From the NCBI RefSeq assembly GCF_000166135.1, contig NC_014666.1, positions 5,766,001 to 5,830,000 on the forward strand: a DNA stretch of 64,000 bases, read 5' to 3'. Shown here piece by piece: positions 30,498 through 39,777 of this stretch. This DNA is from Pseudofrankia inefficax (GTDB lineage Bacteria > Actinomycetota > Actinomycetes > Frankiales > Frankiaceae). The translations under genes were made by a program, and so were the position numbers. The notes under the pieces were generated by a model. That model did no database searches. It was given only the letters and a program-made list of their open reading frames with translations, and was not told the origin of the DNA. Position 1 is the first letter of the stretch. The number at the start of each line of letters is the position of its first letter.

Positions 30498-30950
30498 ATG
30501 AGCACTGGCGGCGAGGCGCGGCGGATTGTCGCCGGGATCGACGGGTCTGCGGGGTCGGTGGAGGCGCTGCGCTGGGCGGCCCGGGAGGCAGAGCTGCGCG
30601 GCGCCGACCTGCTGGTGGTGCTGGCGTGGCAGGTGCCGGTCGGCAGCCCCTACGTGCCGACCGTGCCGCTGGACGCGCAGACCCTGGAGGACAGCGCCAA
30701 GCAGACGCTCGAGCACGCGCTCAGCGAGGTGTTCGGCGCGAAGCTGCCGGACGGGGTGAGCGCCGAGATCCGTCAGGGGCCGGCGTCGGCCGTGCTGATC
30801 GAGGCCGGCAAGGAGGCCGACCTGCTGATCGTCGGCTCACGTGGGCACGGCGGTCTCGTCGGGGCGCTGCTGGGCTCGGTCAGCACGGCGATCGTGCACC
30901 ACGCGCACTGCCCGGTGCTCGTCGTCCGCGAGCCACCCCGCGAGGGGTGA
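30498..30950 (+). CDS. universal stress protein (UspA family)
   Basis: A 150-residue single-domain universal stress protein. The N-terminal strand is RIVAGIDGSAGSVEALRWAA. The C-terminal nucleotide-binding motif GSRGHGGLVGALLGSVS fits the G-x2-G-x9-G-S/T pattern of ATP-binding members, followed by HCPVLVVREP. ATG at 30498 follows AGGAGG at 30485-30490. It is upstream of the Hsp70-like gene on the same strand with a 203-bp gap; both may be stress-related but probably have separate promoters. Confidence 0.93.
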   Translation: MSTGGEARRIVAGIDGSAGSVEALRWAAREAELRGADLLVVLAWQVPVGSPYVPTVPLDAQTLEDSAKQTLEHALSEVFGAKLPDGVSAEIRQGPASAVLIEAGKEADLLIVGSRGHGGLVGALLGSVSTAIVHHAHCPVLVVREPPREG

Positions 30951-31153
30951 TCGGTTCCGGGCCGGCCTTCCAGCGGCTGTGCCGGCCCGGCATACCCCTG
31001 GTGACCTGCGCCGTTTCGCGCCGCGGCAGCTGTGCGGCGGCGCTACCGCTCCGCTACGCCCGCCACGGTCCGGACAATCGCTGTCCCATCGCGTGGTTGG
31101 CCGATTACGGTTGCACCGTCCAGAACCGGAGATCGGCCGCGGGGTGATGGCGC

Positions 31154-33103
31154 ATGACGTCGAACGAACAGGCCGGGCAGGGCCCGAGCACGCCGGCCGG
31201 GCCGGCGGTCGGCATCGACTTCGGCACGACGAACTCGGCCGTCGGCATCTTCCAGGACGGCCGGGTCCGGCTGGTCCCGAACGCCGAGGGCACGCTGGCC
31301 ACCCCCAGCGTGGTCGCCTTCACGGCGGACGGGCCGCCCCTGATCGGCGCCGCCGCGGTGCGCCAGGCTGTCACCAACCCCGAGCACACGATCCGGTCCG
31401 TGAAGCTCAGGCTGGGCACCGACTGGTCCCACGAGCACGACGGCACCCGCTACTCGGCCGAGGAGATCGCGGCGCTGCTCCTGAAGCGGCTGCACGCGGA
31501 CGTGCAGGAATACACCGGAAGCGCGATCGGCAGCGCCGTCCTGACGGTTCCGGCCTACTTCAGCCACGTGCAGCGCCGCGCGCTGGAAGAGGCCGCGCGG
31601 ATGGCCGGCATCGAGGTGGCCCTGATCGTCAGCGAGCCGACCGCCACCGCCATCGCCCACGGCCTGCACCGGGCCCAGGAGGAACGCAGCCTGGTCTTCG
31701 ACCTCGGCGGCGGCACGTTCGACGTCTCCCTGGTGGAGATCGGCGCCGGCGTGTGCGAGGTGAAGGCCACCGCGGGCGACAACCACCTCGGCGGCGACAA
31801 CTGGGACCAGGCCCTCGTCGACCATCTCGTCGAGCGGATCCGGGACGACCACGGCGTGGACGTGAGCGGCGACCCGAAGGCGCTCGCCCGGCTGCGGGAG
31901 GCGGCCGAGACGGCCAGGATCGACCTGTCGGCCGCGACGACGGCGCACGTCTTCCTGCCCTACCTGGCCGGTGCCGGCGGCGACGCCGTGCACCTGGATC
32001 TGACGCTCGGCCGGGACGAGCTCGAGACGATCACCCAGTCGATCCTGGAGCGCTGCCGTGATCCGTTCGAGCGGGTCTTACGCGACGGCGCGATGCGGAC
32101 CATCGAGATCGACCACGTGATCCTGGTGGGCGGCGCGGCCCGGATGCCGGCGGTCGGCGCCTTCGTCCAGAAACTCGCCGGGCAGCCGCCGCACCGGACC
32201 ATCTCCGAAGGCGTGGTGACCGGCGCGGCCCTGCAGGCCGCCGGCCTCGTCGGACAGGTCAAGAACCTGCGGCTCCACGACGTCATCCCGGCCTCGGTCG
32301 GCGTCGAGCAGGTGGGCGGGCTCTACCTGCCGATCATCGTGCGCAACACCACCATCCCCACCCGTCGCCGCCAGATCCTGACGACGACCGTCGACAACCA
32401 GCGCTCCGTGACCGTGCTGGTCGTGGAGTCCGAGGAGGACCGGGCCGGCCGCGACGACGCCCTCGCGCTCGCCCGCCTCGACGTGACCGGCCTGGCGCCC
32501 GCACCCGCCTTCGCGCACCGGATCGACGTCCTGTTCGACGTCGACGCCGGCGGCACCCTGCGGGTCACCGCGACCGACCTGGGCACGGGGCGGACCGAGA
32601 CCAGGGTCATCGACCGGGACAGCGCACGTGAGGCCGGCCGCGCACGCCGGCCGGCCGCGATCGACGGCCGCGACCTGGACGACCTCCCGATCGTCACCAG
32701 CAACGTCTCCTACCCGCTGGGCATCGAGATCTCCGGCGGCCGGTTCCACGAGATCATCACCGCGAACCAGTCCGTCCCGGTCCGCGAGTCGGTCCTCGTG
32801 ACGAACGCCTCGACCGACCAGCGGGCGATCACCGTGCACGTCGTGGAGAACGGCGGCCGGTTCGTGCCCGGCGGCACCTTCCGGCGGGTCCGGCGCTTCG
32901 AGCTGACCGGCCTCGCGGCGACGGACCCCCGGACGGCCCGCGTCGAGATCGTCCTCGCCGTCGACCGGCGCCGCCAGCTCACCATCCACGCCCGCGACCT
33001 CGCCTCCGGCAGCGACCACACCGAACGCGTCGACCTCGCCCAGACCTTCCAGGACCCGGTCAGCCTCACCGGCTCAGCCCCCGGCCTCCCACTGGTCTTC
33101 TAG
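31154..33103 (+). CDS. DnaK-like Hsp70 with two substrate-binding beta domains and no lid
   Basis: A 649-residue Hsp70 relative. The ATPase domain covers about residues 18-370, with phosphate loops GIDFGTTNSAVGIF (20-33) and VFDLGGGTFDVSLVEI (181-196) and adenosine motif VILVGGAARMPAV (322-334). A normal substrate-binding beta sandwich follows (about 372-486, LRLHDVIPASVGVEQVGG ... TLRVTATDLGTG). A second, recognisably similar sandwich follows (about 515-628, VSYPLGIEISGGRFHEII ... LTIHARDLASGS). The alpha-helical lid and the usual C-terminal tail are absent. Canonical DnaK has one sandwich plus lid at about 610-640 residues. No DnaJ or GrpE genes are nearby, so it is an accessory Hsp70 rather than the main chaperone. 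Confidence 0.9.
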   Translation: MTSNEQAGQGPSTPAGPAVGIDFGTTNSAVGIFQDGRVRLVPNAEGTLATPSVVAFTADGPPLIGAAAVRQAVTNPEHTIRSVKLRLGTDWSHEHDGTRYSAEEIAALLLKRLHADVQEYTGSAIGSAVLTVPAYFSHVQRRALEEAARMAGIEVALIVSEPTATAIAHGLHRAQEERSLVFDLGGGTFDVSLVEIGAGVCEVKATAGDNHLGGDNWDQALVDHLVERIRDDHGVDVSGDPKALARLREAAETARIDLSAATTAHVFLPYLAGAGGDAVHLDLTLGRDELETITQSILERCRDPFERVLRDGAMRTIEIDHVILVGGAARMPAVGAFVQKLAGQPPHRTISEGVVTGAALQAAGLVGQVKNLRLHDVIPASVGVEQVGGLYLPIIVRNTTIPTRRRQILTTTVDNQRSVTVLVVESEEDRAGRDDALALARLDVTGLAPAPAFAHRIDVLFDVDAGGTLRVTATDLGTGRTETRVIDRDSAREAGRARRPAAIDGRDLDDLPIVTSNVSYPLGIEISGGRFHEIITANQSVPVRESVLVTNASTDQRAITVHVVENGGRFVPGGTFRRVRRFELTGLAATDPRTARVEIVLAVDRRRQLTIHARDLASGSDHTERVDLAQTFQDPVSLTGSAPGLPLVF

Positions 33104-33139
33104 AGCCGCCGCCGGCGGGGACCGCCGTTCAGGCGTCCC

Positions 33140-33217
33140 ATGATCGCCGTTTTGGCCCTCCCACGGTCGCAAATCCGCGGCGATTACAGCCACGCGAGGG
33201 CGAAAACAGCGATCTTG
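33140..33217. repeat. dispersed hairpin repeat, copy 4
   Basis: The left arm ATGATCGCCGTTTTGGCCCT and right arm AGGGCGAAAACAGCGATCTT pair imperfectly. The interior reads CACGGTCGCAAATCC on the left and GGCGATTACAGCCACGC on the right. It lies between the Hsp70 stop and the convergent PPOX-type gene, where it could also act as a terminator. Confidence 0.85.
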
Positions 33218-33253
33218 CCAGCCGCGGCGCGGGGCGGGGCGGGCCCAGCCTGG

Positions 33254-33850
33254 TCAGATGCCGCGCTGGGCGACCGGCAGCGGGGGCAATGGGAGCGGGA
33301 GGGCGGGCAGGCCGTCGATGCTCTCGCCGTTGAAGTCCTTGCGCGCGCAGTAGGCGGCGAACTCGTCGTCGCTCTTGCGGCCGAAGTACTCGGCGTGGGT
33401 CGAGCGGTCGCCGGCGTATTCCAGGTTCGGCACCTTGTACCCGCAGCTGTCGCTGACCTGCTCCGCGGCCACCACCACGACGGCCCGCACGCTCGGCTGA
33501 CCGGGATTCGGGAACCGGGCCAGCAGTTCGGGGAACCGCGGGTCGTCCCGGAACACCGGCTCGCCGTGCCCGTGCACCCGCACGATCTTCGGTGGCCCGG
33601 AGAACGCGCACAACATCAGGGTGATCCGGCCGTTCTCCCGCAGGTGCGCGATCGTCTCCGCGTGGCTGCCACCGAGATCGAGATAGGCCACCGTGTGCTC
33701 GTCGAACACGGCGAACGTGTCCGCCCCGCCCTTGGGCGACAGGTTCACCCGCCCGTCGCCGCTCAGCGGCGCGGTCGCCACGAAGAACACCGGCTGCGCC
33801 TCGACGAACGCCCGCAGCCGCCCGTCGATCCCGTCATAGACCTTGCCCAT
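33254..33850 (-). CDS. pyridoxamine 5'-phosphate oxidase-like FMN-binding protein
   Basis: A 198-residue split-barrel protein of the PPOX family. Visible features are VFFVATAPLSGDGRVNLSPKG, the strand VAYLDLGGSHAETIAHLREN, ITLMLCAFSGPPKIVRVHG and DSCGYKVPNLEY, the pattern of the small subgroup often annotated as pyridoxamine 5'-phosphate oxidase family. True oxidase activity is not implied; relatives bind FMN, F420 or haem. The C-terminus is a proline/leucine-rich tail. ATG at 33850 is chosen because homology begins with MGKVYDGIDGRLRAF. It is divergent from the DUF1232 gene and convergent with the Hsp70 gene. Confidence 0.82.
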   Translation of the reverse strand: MGKVYDGIDGRLRAFVEAQPVFFVATAPLSGDGRVNLSPKGGADTFAVFDEHTVAYLDLGGSHAETIAHLRENGRITLMLCAFSGPPKIVRVHGHGEPVFRDDPRFPELLARFPNPGQPSVRAVVVVAAEQVSDSCGYKVPNLEYAGDRSTHAEYFGRKSDDEFAAYCARKDFNGESIDGLPALPLPLPPLPVAQRGI

Positions 33851-34063
33851 GCCCCGAGTGTCCGCCGACCGGGGCGGCCGGTCACTCGGGTTTGCGCCAC
33901 AGGAGCCTCGGCGCGGGACCTCCCGGCCCCGGGCGGCGCGGTGTCGGCTACGCGATGTTCGTCGGGGATCGTTTGGGGGGAAAGAGATCCTGGCGGACCG
34001 AAGTCCGTCGGGAACGCGTGGCCCGAGCGCTGACTGTCGGGTGGAGCAGGAAGGGATTCGAGC

Positions 34064-34396
34064 GTGGATCACAGCTTGGGCACCGTGGCACTGGTGATCC
34101 TCATCGGGCTCGGTCTTGTCGTGCTCGCGATGGTCGTCAGCGGCGCGTTCGTGCTGGTGAAGTACCGGGTGCCGCTGCGCGGAGTCGTCGCGGCGGTGGG
34201 CGCCCTCGCCTATCTGGTCTCCCCCGTCGACGCCATCCCCGAGATCATCTTCGGGCCGTTCGGCTACATCGACGACGGCGGCGTCCTGGTGGCCGTCGCC
34301 TTCTACATCTCCAAGCTGGTCGCGGCCCGCCGCGCGGCCGTCTCGGGGCATCCGGGGATCGAGGCGTCGCCCAGCCGCCGCCGGCGCCGCGGCTAG
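34064..34396 (+). CDS. YkvA/DUF1232 family membrane protein
   Basis: A 110-residue protein with an N-terminal transmembrane helix (VALVILIGLGLVVLAMVV) and the DUF1232 signature YLVSPVDAIPEIIFGPFGYIDD followed by a second hydrophobic helix. The C-terminus is Arg-rich. Members of this small family are widespread and uncharacterised. The GTG start at 34064 gives the expected length. It ends just before the convergent copD-ctaG fusion gene. Confidence 0.85.
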   Translation: MDHSLGTVALVILIGLGLVVLAMVVSGAFVLVKYRVPLRGVVAAVGALAYLVSPVDAIPEIIFGPFGYIDDGGVLVAVAFYISKLVAARRAAVSGHPGIEASPSRRRRRG

Positions 34397-34423
34397 GCCG
34401 TTCTCCCGGGTCGGCCGAGGGAC

Positions 34424-36727
34424 TCAGCGGCCGGGTCCGCCTCTGCGGCTGGCGAGGCTGGCGAGGTAGGCGTTGTACTGGTCGAACTCGTCGTCGTCGC
34501 CGCTGTCCATCCGGGCGTCCTTCGCGCGGGCCCGCCGTTCGTCGGTGCGGGCCCACTGGAAGACCAGCACGGCGATGACGGCGACGCCGGGCAGCTCGCC
34601 GAAGCTCCACGCCATGCCGCCGCCGAGGTGCTGGTCGGTCAGCGGTGAGGCTCCCCAGCTCCGGGTCAGCAGCGAGTAGTACGAGCTGCCGATCACGCTG
34701 CCGGACATCATCAGGATGATCCCGAAGAACGTGTGCACGGCCGACGCCGTGAACAGCAGGATGATCCGGGCCGGGTGGCTCGGCCGCTTCGGGCCCGGGT
34801 CGACGCCGATCAGGACCCAGAAGAACAGGTAGCCGACGACCAGGAAGTGGACCATCATCGCCAGGTGCGCGAGGTGGTTGCGCAGCACCCAGCCGAACAG
34901 CGGCGTCAGGTACAGCACGTAGAGCGACACCGAGTACAGCGCCCAGGCGACCAGCGGGTTGCCGATGAACGCCAGCCAGCGGCTGTTCACCATCCGCAGC
35001 AGCCAGGCCCTGGCGCTGCGGGTCGTCCCGGTCACGCCGGTCGGCAGCGCGCGCAGCGCCAGCGTCACGGGCGCGCCCAGGTTCAGCAGGATCGGCGCGA
35101 GCATCATCAACAGCAGGTGCTGGACCATGTGGACGCTGAACAGCACCCGGCCGTAGCGGCCCAGGCCGCTGCTCGTCGCGAACGCGATGACGGCCATCCC
35201 GCACACCCAGCTCACCGTCCGGCCGATCGGCCAGGGCGCGCCCGCGCGGCGCTGCCGGACCGCGCCGACGAGGTAGAACCAGGTACCGAGCGCGACGATC
35301 GTGCCGAAGAGCAGGTCGGGCCTGGCCTCCGTGAAGATCCGGGCGATGCTGATCGCCGGTGGCATCGGGTAGCCGAGGATCGCGACGACCGGGTTGTCCG
35401 AGGTGGCGCCGTCGGCGGCGGCCGGCGTCGGCGTGCGAGACAGGCCCGCGCCGAGCGCGATCGCGACCCCCATCAGGGTGACCTCGGCGGCGCCGAGGCG
35501 CAGGAAGGGCCGGCGCGCGTCGACCAGGGTGGCCCGATCCACCAGGGCGACCATGTCCCCCGGCGCGGCCGCGTTCCCGGGAGCAGCCGCGTTCCCGGGA
35601 GCAGCCGCGTTCCCGGGGGCGGTTCGGCTCGCCGGTGCGGCGGTTCCGGCGGCGAGCCGGCGGATCGTGAACTGGCGGTGGGCGGCGCCGCAGCCCGCGA
35701 GCAGCACCAGCGCGACCGTCTTCGCGATCACCAGGTTGCCGTACCGGCTGTCGAACAGGGCGTCGAACGCGACGACCCGCACGTAGGCGTTGACGAGGCC
35801 GCTGATCGTGACGACGACCAGGCACAGCCCCGCGATCGCGCTGTACCGGCGGACGGCGGTCAGCAGCTCGGGCCCGGCGAGGGAACGACCGCCGAGCAGC
35901 AACGCGGCGAGCCCGCCGACCCAGGCGGACACCGACAGGACGTGCAGGCCGCCGCTGACCGTCGCGAGGTCGTGGCCGCCGGAACCGTGCGCGTGCCCGG
36001 TCATCGCGACCGGCAGCAGCGCGAACAGCGCGATCGCCGTCAGCCACGCACAGGTGTCGAGCCTGCGGGCCACCCCGGCGCCGACGGCGATCGCGAACGC
36101 GATCGCGGCGACGATGAGCAGCGCCCGCGGCTGCGGCACCGCGTCGATCACGTTGCCGACGTCGTGGGCCGTGAGGGCCGCCGGCAACGGCTTGCCGATC
36201 AGGTCGGACACGGTGAAGGCGAACTGGGCCAGCGACGCGACGCACCAGACCCAGGCGGTGACGGACGCCCAGCGCAGCATCCGCCGGCCCGCCGCGCCCG
36301 GCTTGCCGCCGGCCGCGGGGAACAGGAACGCGGCGGCCAGCAGCGCGCCGACGGTGCCGACCCCGGCCGCGTCGCACAGCAGCCGGCTGACCGGCAGCCC
36401 CCACCCGGTGACCAGCCCCGGATCGGCCCCGGCCAGGTCCGCCGGCAGCCGCTTCGGCGCCGCGCCACCGAACTCCAGGACGATGATCAGAGTCGCCAGC
36501 ATCGCGACGCCGCCCGCGACCACTCCGGCGACGACGGGCCACCGCCCATCGGAACCGCCGCCCGGCAGGCCCGACGCGGTGCCCTCCTGCCGCGTGGCCT
36601 GGTCCGGCACGTCCGGCGCGCCGGTGGTCGGCACCGACCCGGCCGTCGGCGGGACGACCGTCGCCGCGCCGGGCCGCACGCCGTCGACCGGCGTGGACAC
36701 GACGGTCGACGCGTGGTCAGGCTCCAT
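34424..36727 (-). CDS. CopD-CtaG fusion, copper transport and cytochrome oxidase assembly
   Basis: A 767-residue polytopic membrane protein joining a CopD-type copper import domain (about residues 50-345) and a caa3_CtaG domain (about 430-720), each with several helices. CopD features include VISGLVNAYVRVVAF and GLHVLSVSAWVGGLAALLLG; CtaG features include SVHMVQHLLLMMLAPILLNLGAPV, GNPLVAWALYSVSLYVLYLTP and HLAMMVHFLVVGYLFFW. Such fusions are common in actinobacteria and are thought to move copper across the membrane for oxidase assembly. The join contains GNAAAP repeated three times. The start ATG at 36727 overlaps the copC stop by 11 bases, so the two are translated from one transcript. Confidence 0.9.
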   Translation of the reverse strand: MEPDHASTVVSTPVDGVRPGAATVVPPTAGSVPTTGAPDVPDQATRQEGTASGLPGGGSDGRWPVVAGVVAGGVAMLATLIIVLEFGGAAPKRLPADLAGADPGLVTGWGLPVSRLLCDAAGVGTVGALLAAAFLFPAAGGKPGAAGRRMLRWASVTAWVWCVASLAQFAFTVSDLIGKPLPAALTAHDVGNVIDAVPQPRALLIVAAIAFAIAVGAGVARRLDTCAWLTAIALFALLPVAMTGHAHGSGGHDLATVSGGLHVLSVSAWVGGLAALLLGGRSLAGPELLTAVRRYSAIAGLCLVVVTISGLVNAYVRVVAFDALFDSRYGNLVIAKTVALVLLAGCGAAHRQFTIRRLAAGTAAPASRTAPGNAAAPGNAAAPGNAAAPGDMVALVDRATLVDARRPFLRLGAAEVTLMGVAIALGAGLSRTPTPAAADGATSDNPVVAILGYPMPPAISIARIFTEARPDLLFGTIVALGTWFYLVGAVRQRRAGAPWPIGRTVSWVCGMAVIAFATSSGLGRYGRVLFSVHMVQHLLLMMLAPILLNLGAPVTLALRALPTGVTGTTRSARAWLLRMVNSRWLAFIGNPLVAWALYSVSLYVLYLTPLFGWVLRNHLAHLAMMVHFLVVGYLFFWVLIGVDPGPKRPSHPARIILLFTASAVHTFFGIILMMSGSVIGSSYYSLLTRSWGASPLTDQHLGGGMAWSFGELPGVAVIAVLVFQWARTDERRARAKDARMDSGDDDEFDQYNAYLASLASRRGGPGR
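35567..35621. repeat. 18-nt in-frame tandem repeat in CopD-CtaG linker
   Basis: GCAGCCGCGTTCCCGGGA is repeated about three times and encodes GNAAAP units on the minus strand, between the CopD and CtaG membrane domains. Frame is preserved whatever the copy number. Confidence 0.85.
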
Positions 36728-37376
36728 CGGTGCCCCCCTGCCCGCGGCGGGCCCGAAGGGCGATCACCGCACCGCTGACGACGACGAGCGCGCCGACGCC
36801 GACGGCGATACCCACCGCCAGGCCGGCGGACGACCCGCCCTTGTCCTGCGACGTCGCCCCTGTGCCGGGCAACGTGGTCCCGGGCAACGCGGCCCCGCCA
36901 CTGGCCGGGGCGCCGGGCGCGGGCGGTGTGGCCGCCGCGGCCGTAGGCGACGAACCGGACCCTACGTCACCGGTCGCGGTGAACGTGACCTGCCCTGACA
37001 CCGGGTGGCCGTCCGCGGAGACGATCCGGTAGGACAGGCGGTAGACCCCGGCGGGACGGTGCTCCGCGAGCCGCTGGGTGACGATCGCCCCGTCCAGGAC
37101 GGCGTCCCCGACGCCCGCGTTGCTCCCACCCGGCCCCTCGACGGCCACGGCGCCCAGGCCGAGCAGGTGCTGCGCGAACGTCAGCCGGATCTGGTCGGGC
37201 GCGGTCGGGACGGTCGAGCCGTCCGCCGGACTGCTCGACAGGAGCCGGGTGTGCGCGGACGCGGGCGCAGCGGCGGCGACCAGCGCGACCAGCGCCAGGC
37301 CGAGGCCGGCCAGCCCGGCCCCGACCCGCCGGCCCAGGGCGAGGCCGGGCCGGCTGCCGTCTTTCGGTGCACGCAT
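36717..37376 (-). CDS. copC: CopC/YcnJ-type copper-binding protein with C-terminal anchor
   Basis: A 219-residue exported protein. The signal peptide (hydrophobic core AGLGLALVALVAAAA) ends at APASA; the mature protein starts near HTRLLSSSPADGS, which provides the amino-terminal copper-binding His. The second copper site is in YRIVSADGHPVSGQVTF. A Pro/Ala/Gly linker with the repeated LPGT leads to a C-terminal transmembrane helix (GLAVGIAVGVGALVVVSGAVIAL) and a basic tail. It probably captures extracellular copper and passes it to the CopD domain encoded by the overlapping gene downstream. Confidence 0.92.
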   Translation of the reverse strand: MRAPKDGSRPGLALGRRVGAGLAGLGLALVALVAAAAPASAHTRLLSSSPADGSTVPTAPDQIRLTFAQHLLGLGAVAVEGPGGSNAGVGDAVLDGAIVTQRLAEHRPAGVYRLSYRIVSADGHPVSGQVTFTATGDVGSGSSPTAAAATPPAPGAPASGGAALPGTTLPGTGATSQDKGGSSAGLAVGIAVGVGALVVVSGAVIALRARRGQGGTDGA

Positions 37377-37545
37377 CGCGCGTCTCCCACCCGCCGCCAG
37401 GCACCCCCGGCGCGCGGCGGTCGGGCCGCGACGCCGCCGGTCACGCCCGGGCTCTGCTTCTCCGTGACATGGCTTCTACGTCACGTCGAAGATACTCGGA
37501 CGGCGAGCCTCGCCCGACGGCCTGGCCGGCCCCGCCCGGCTCCGG

Positions 37546-39630
37546 TCAGCTCGGGCCGGTGGCGACCGGGCGGGTCGGGTCGGCGGACCACTCGGACCAG
37601 GAGCCCGGATAGAGGGCGGCGTCGATACCCGCCACGGCGAGGGCCGCGATCTCGTGGGCGGCGGTGACCCCGGAGCCGCAGTAGACGCCGACGACGCCGG
37701 TGCCCTCGCCCACGCCGAGGGCGGCGAAGCGTGCGCGCAGCACCCGCGGTGGCAGGAACCGGCCAGCCTCGTCGAGGTTGGCCGCGGTCGGTGCGCCGCG
37801 GGCGCCGGGGATGTGGCCGGCCTTCGGGTCGACCGGCTCGACCTCGCCGCGATAGCGCTCGCCGGCCCGGGCGTCGAGCAGCGTTCCCTCGACGGCGAGC
37901 TGGGCGGCCCCGTCGGCGTCGATCGTCGGCAGCGCGCCGCCGCGCAGGGTCACGTCGCCCGCGGGCGGGACGACGTCGCCACGTTCCAGCGGGAATCCGG
38001 CCGAGCGCCAGGCGGCCAGCGCGCCGTCGAGCAGCCGCACCTGGGTGACGCCGGCCCAGCGCAGCAGCCACCACGCCCGGGCGGCCGACTGGCCGCCGTT
38101 GTCGTCATAGACGACGACCCGGCGCCCGGCTGTCAGCCCCCACCGGCGGGCGGCGGCGGTCAGCGTGACGAGGTCCGGCAAGGGATGGCGACCGCCGGGA
38201 ACGGCCGCCGGGGCCGCGAGCTCGGTCTCCAGGTCGACGTAGACGGCGCCGGGGAGGTGGCCGCCGAGGTAGTGGTCGCGGCCGTGCGGGTCGCCGAGCG
38301 CCCAGCGGACGTCGAGCAGCAGCGGCGGCCCGGCGGCGGAGAGCTCGTCGCGCAGCGCCGCCGCGCCGACGAGTACCTCACTGGCGCGCGCCGGGTCGCC
38401 GCCGCCACCTGCCCCGTCGTCGTCCACCCACTCGTCGCCGGTCCCGCCCGCCCTCGTCACGTTCGGGCTGGTCACATCGGGAGCCCGGTCGGCCGAGGCG
38501 GAGGGAACGGGTACGGGTACGGGTACGGGTACGGAGGGGACGGGACGGCCGGCGGCGGTGAGCAGGGCGGCCAGGTCGGCCGGGCCCAGACCGGCGGGGA
38601 CGCCGCCCCGGCGGGCCGCGCCGGCGATCCACCGGGCGACCGCCGTGTTCACCGGGGCGGCCAGCCCGTGCAGGCGGGCGAGCAGCACGATCTCGCCGTT
38701 GAGGTAGTCGGACTCGACCGAGCCGCCGCGGGCCAGGCTCTGCCAGGTCGAGCTGCCCAGCCGGTCGTGGCCCGGGACGTCCTCGATCTTCCAGGCGGTC
38801 AGGTCGAGGCCGGGCGCGGCGATCGGCTCGGCGGCCTCGAGGCCGGCCGCGGCGAGCACGGCCCGGGCCTCCTCGACGGCGGCGGTCGCCACCGCGTCCC
38901 GCAGCGGGCCGGGCGAGGCCGCGGCGTCGAGGTTGTACGCGAGGTTGCCGAGCAGCTTGCCGGCCTTGTACCGGGCGATGTCGTCGACCACGGTGGTCGC
39001 GAACGATGCCCGGGCCAGGTCGGCGGCGATCTGGGCCGCGGCGAGGTCGACCGAGTCCGGCCCGGTGGGCTCGGCCGGTGGAACGGCGGACACGGGAGCG
39101 GCGGCGCGGCGGTCGGCGCGGCCGAGGACGAGCCCGCCGACCAGCGGCGCACCGCTCGCGACGACCTCCCCGGGCCGCAGGTGCGACGCCGGGAGGACGA
39201 CCGCGCAGTCGACCACGGCCGCGAACCGCCGCAGGGCCGACCGGGCGCTGTCGATCCCGTTCTGCAGCAGCACGATGGGCAGCGCCTCGGCGGCGGCAGC
39301 CGGCGTGCCCGGTGTCGCGCCGGGTCCGGGCCGGGCGCCGGCGACGGGCCGCCACGCCCAGTCGGCGACGACGGCCTCGGTGTCCTGGGCCTTCGTCGCG
39401 AGGACCAGCACGTCGCCGGCGCGCAGGTCGAGCTCCTCGGGGCCGGCCACGGCCTCCAGCGGCACCTGGCGCGTCCCGTCCGGCCGCAGGTAGCGCAGCC
39501 CGCCGGCCCGCAGCGCGGCCAGGTTCGCGCCCCGGGCCACCACCACGACCGGCAGCCCGACCTCGACGAGCTGGGCCGCCACGGTCGCGCCCACCGCGCC
39601 AGCGCCGATGATCACATACCTGGAGCCCAC
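37546..39630 (-). CDS. fusion of ketopantoate reductase-like (PanE/ApbA) and sulfurtransferase domains
   Basis: A 694-residue two-part protein. Residues 1-370 form a PanE/ApbA dehydrogenase: NADP-binding YVIIGAGAVGATVAAQL, the ALPIVLLQNGID region, and the catalytic Lys in ARYKAGKLLGNLAYNL; helical C-terminal domain follows. After a low-complexity linker (PVPVPVPVP and Asp/Gly-rich sequence) comes a two-domain rhodanese/mercaptopyruvate sulfurtransferase (LLLDVRWALGDPHGRDHY, GGHLPGAVYVDLETEL), with active-site loop VYCGSGVTAAHEIAAL and catalytic Cys. No stop or clear ribosome binding site separates the halves. GTG at 39630 is preferred for its position directly before the Rossmann strand. I know of no pathway that requires this pairing; two separate proteins by internal initiation cannot be excluded. 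Confidence 0.82.
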   Translation of the reverse strand: MGSRYVIIGAGAVGATVAAQLVEVGLPVVVVARGANLAALRAGGLRYLRPDGTRQVPLEAVAGPEELDLRAGDVLVLATKAQDTEAVVADWAWRPVAGARPGPGATPGTPAAAAEALPIVLLQNGIDSARSALRRFAAVVDCAVVLPASHLRPGEVVASGAPLVGGLVLGRADRRAAAPVSAVPPAEPTGPDSVDLAAAQIAADLARASFATTVVDDIARYKAGKLLGNLAYNLDAAASPGPLRDAVATAAVEEARAVLAAAGLEAAEPIAAPGLDLTAWKIEDVPGHDRLGSSTWQSLARGGSVESDYLNGEIVLLARLHGLAAPVNTAVARWIAGAARRGGVPAGLGPADLAALLTAAGRPVPSVPVPVPVPVPSASADRAPDVTSPNVTRAGGTGDEWVDDDGAGGGGDPARASEVLVGAAALRDELSAAGPPLLLDVRWALGDPHGRDHYLGGHLPGAVYVDLETELAAPAAVPGGRHPLPDLVTLTAAARRWGLTAGRRVVVYDDNGGQSAARAWWLLRWAGVTQVRLLDGALAAWRSAGFPLERGDVVPPAGDVTLRGGALPTIDADGAAQLAVEGTLLDARAGERYRGEVEPVDPKAGHIPGARGAPTAANLDEAGRFLPPRVLRARFAALGVGEGTGVVGVYCGSGVTAAHEIAALAVAGIDAALYPGSWSEWSADPTRPVATGPS
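38503..38541. repeat. 6-nt in-frame repeat in fusion linker
   Basis: GGGTAC repeated about four and a half times encodes a PV repeat (VPVPVPVP) in the linker between the reductase and sulfurtransferase domains. Confidence 0.8.
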
Positions 39631-39777
39631 CGCTGGTCCCCTCCCGTCATCGCCGGCCAACTCCGCAGGGAACACCCGCGACGCGCCGGTCATTCGCCCG
39701 ACCGGCCGGTTTGGGCGCGGCTTGGGCCAAGCCTCACAATGCCGCAACGTTCCGGCAGCGAAGCCCCGAACGGCGGG

